Source of the DNA: Candidatus Nomurabacteria bacterium
GTDB taxonomy: Bacteria; Patescibacteriota; Minisyncoccia; Phycocordibacterales; UBA5272
DNA: 5,741 bases
Direction of reading: 5' to 3'
NCBI GenBank assembly: GCA_003518045.1
Contig: DOZK01000032.1
Coordinates: forward strand, 1 to 5,741
Shown: positions 4,076 through 5,741 of the stretch, piece by piece
Layout of the letters: every line of letters starts with the position of its first letter
Position numbering within the stretch: the first letter of the stretch is position 1
The notes under the pieces: generated by a model
Databases searched by the model: none
Seen by the model: only the letters and a program-made list of their open reading frames with translations
What the model was told of the DNA's origin: nothing
Translations under genes and position numbers: made by a program

Positions 4076-5590
4076 ATGTCCCCTATTTTAATTATCGAAG
4101 GAATAATTACCGGATTAGTCGGTGTATCTATTGGTTATGTTGCACGTCATTACGTTGCTGTTTCTCGTCGTGGTTCTATAGAAGCAGACATTGCAGAAAA
4201 ATTATTGCAAGCCAAACGTGAAGCAAATGCAATTGAAGAAGAAGCTTTGCAAAAAGCAATGAACATTCGTGAAGAAGCAAAAAAAACAGAACAGAGAATT
4301 TCAAAACAAGAAGAAAGATTAGACAAACGTGAGCAGGATTTATCTTCTCGTGACGAAATGATTAACAGAGAATTAAATTCATTGCGTGATAAATCAAAAG
4401 AAATTCAAATCATAAAAGAAAATTTAGAAAATAAAGAACAGTTAGCAGAAAAAGAAATACAAAAAGTCGCCGACTTAACAAAAGAAGAAGCACAGTCAAT
4501 TATAATTTCTAAAATAGAAAAAGAAAGCGAAGAAGATTTGCGTTCTCGCACATTAAAACTTTCTCGCGACGGTGAAAATCTTTTACAAGAAAAAGCTCGC
4601 GACATTTTGGTTAATTGTATTTACCGGCTTGCTAATGGAAATGTATCTTCATTCACATCATCAAATGTGGAGATACCGGACGAAGAAGTAAAAGGAAAAA
4701 TAATTGGTAAAGAAGGACGTAATATAAAAACATTTGAAAGACTCTCCGGCGTAGAATTATTGGTTGATGAAATACCAAATGCAATTGTTGTTTCTTGTTT
4801 TGATTCTGTACGTCGTGCAATTGCAGTGAACGCGCTCGAGATGTTAATTAAAGATGGTCGTATTCAGCCAGTAAAAATAGAAGAATTTTTGGAGAAAGCA
4901 AAAAAAGATATTGGAATATTTATTAGAAAAAAAGGAGAGGAGGCAGTGCTTGCTTGTGGATTACTTTCTATACCAGACGCGCTCATTCCAATTATTGGAA
5001 GATTATATTTTCGCACTAGTTTTGGACAAAATGTTTTAGATCACTCAGTCGAGATGGCGCATATTGGTGGAATGTTAGCCTCAGAATTAGGAGCAGATGT
5101 GAATGTAACAAAAGCAGGAGCATTACTTCATGATATTGGAAAAGCGGTTGATCATGAAATACAAGGCACGCATGTTGAGATTGGAAGAAAAATTTTAATG
5201 AAGTATGAAGTCGACGAAAGAGTTATACAAGCAATGCAATCTCATCATGAAGAATATCCATATGAAACAATAGAGAGTGTTATCGTTCAAGTAACTGATG
5301 CAATTTCTGGTGGACGCCCCGGAGCGCGTCGTGATACAGCAGAACGCTACATTAAGCGACTAGAGGATTTAGAAGCTCTAGCGATGTCATTTTCGGGCAT
5401 TGATAGAGTGTATGCGCTTCAAGCAGGACGCGAGATTCGTGTTTTCGTAACCCCTGCCCTTGTGAGTGATTTAGAGGCAAGAGATTTAGCAAGAAATATT
5501 GCTATTCGTGTTGAACAAGAATTGAGATTTCCGGGGGAAATTAAAATACATGTTATTCGCGAGTCCCGCGTTATCGAGTTCGCTCGTTAG
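4076..5590 (+). CDS. rny: ribonuclease Y
   Basis: RNase Y is a membrane-anchored endoribonuclease that starts decay and processing of many mRNAs, replacing RNase E in many lineages. At 504 residues it is near the usual 510-520. In order it has an N-terminal membrane helix (about 4-26), a long charged coiled coil (about 35-190, rich in Glu, Lys and Gln), a KH RNA-binding domain (about 198-260) with GKEG at 211-214, and an HD phosphohydrolase domain (about 318-412). The metal ligands expected of the HD fold are present: H323, the H352-D353 pair and D408. The conserved C-terminal segment ends normally (VIRESRVIEFAR). The start is taken at 4076 because the membrane helix follows at once. No Shine-Dalgarno is seen; CCCACACAAAT precedes the ATG. 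It probably shares transcription with clpP. The stop overlaps a nested inverted repeat. Confidence 0.97.
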   Translation: MSPILIIEGIITGLVGVSIGYVARHYVAVSRRGSIEADIAEKLLQAKREANAIEEEALQKAMNIREEAKKTEQRISKQEERLDKREQDLSSRDEMINRELNSLRDKSKEIQIIKENLENKEQLAEKEIQKVADLTKEEAQSIIISKIEKESEEDLRSRTLKLSRDGENLLQEKARDILVNCIYRLANGNVSSFTSSNVEIPDEEVKGKIIGKEGRNIKTFERLSGVELLVDEIPNAIVVSCFDSVRRAIAVNALEMLIKDGRIQPVKIEEFLEKAKKDIGIFIRKKGEEAVLACGLLSIPDALIPIIGRLYFRTSFGQNVLDHSVEMAHIGGMLASELGADVNVTKAGALLHDIGKAVDHEIQGTHVEIGRKILMKYEVDERVIQAMQSHHEEYPYETIESVIVQVTDAISGGRPGARRDTAERYIKRLEDLEALAMSFSGIDRVYALQAGREIRVFVTPALVSDLEARDLARNIAIRVEQELRFPGEIKIHVIRESRVIEFAR

Positions 5591-5708
5591 TCAAAAAATA
5601 TTCCATCTACTTTGTCGGCGAGAGATTTTTCTCAGTCAACGTACTACTTGTACGTCTTCTTCAAAAAATATCTCGCCTTCGCGTATCTGAAACATTTTTT
5701 GACTAACG
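5585..5708. repeat. three-level nested inverted repeat at the rny 3' end
   Basis: The outer arms, CGTTAGTCAAAAAAT (5585-5599) and 5694-5708, are exact 15-bp complements and include the last codons and stop of rny. The middle arms, 5617-5630 and 5664-5677 (GGCGAG side), pair over 14 positions with one mismatch. The inner arms ACGTAC (5639-5644) and GTACGT (5650-5655) enclose TACTT. TCAAAAAATAT also occurs twice in direct orientation (5591 and 5661). It could form a long 3'-end RNA hairpin or a DNA cruciform. A terminator role is possible, but no T run follows the outer stem. Beyond 5708 nothing is recognised to the end of the window. Confidence 0.6.
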
Positions 5709-5741
5709 CTGGATTGAAGTTTTTAAAATACTAAATGGGCG

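Noticed and set aside
4405..4605. Minus-strand frame inside rny
   Set aside because: It is antisense to the Glu/Lys-rich coiled coil of RNase Y, which yields Ser/Phe-rich shadow frames.

Overview
The window looks like a chromosomal segment of a small-genome bacterium, most likely a member of the candidate phyla radiation (Patescibacteria, Parcubacteria-like). The grounds are AT-rich core genes (two sampled 60-base lines in clpP and rny are 30% and 35% G+C), almost no Shine-Dalgarno sequences before those genes, short housekeeping proteins, and intergenic spaces filled with small palindromes and heptamer arrays. The placement is inference, because no rRNA or tRNA is present. The standard code fits: no reading frame needs TGA as sense, and four of five genes end in TAG.

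Layout. Positions 1-175 hold no gene, only a hairpin terminator (37-75) and the start of a heptamer array. On the minus strand follow a DoxX-family membrane protein (176-559) and, 53 bases upstream of it, the 16S rRNA methyltransferase rsmE (613-1317). Positions 1318-1954 carry no recognised gene. They hold an in-frame open stretch before rsmE, a large plus-strand hairpin that may be a small RNA (1649-1786), a 16-bp perfect palindrome and a strong minus-strand terminator. Next comes a self-contained minus-strand unit: consensus sigma-70 promoter, structured leader, perfect Shine-Dalgarno, a 378-residue tryptophan-rich membrane protein of unknown function (1955-3091), and the terminator. Its composition is far from that of its neighbours, reaching 67% G+C in one sampled line.

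A divergent intergenic region (3092-3412) separates this unit from the plus-strand pair clpP (3413-4000) and rny (4076-5590). ClpP is the proteolytic core of the Clp proteases. RNase Y is the membrane-anchored endonuclease that starts mRNA decay in many bacteria lacking RNase E. The 75-base gap between them is almost entirely one hairpin, and a second, nested inverted repeat starts inside the last codons of rny.

The clearly functional content is ordinary RNA and protein quality control (RsmE, ClpP, RNase Y). The unusual content is the GC-rich membrane-protein cassette, the long plus-strand hairpin, the period-7 arrays, and the palindromes bracketing rny. No CRISPR array, insertion sequence, tRNA or rRNA was recognised.
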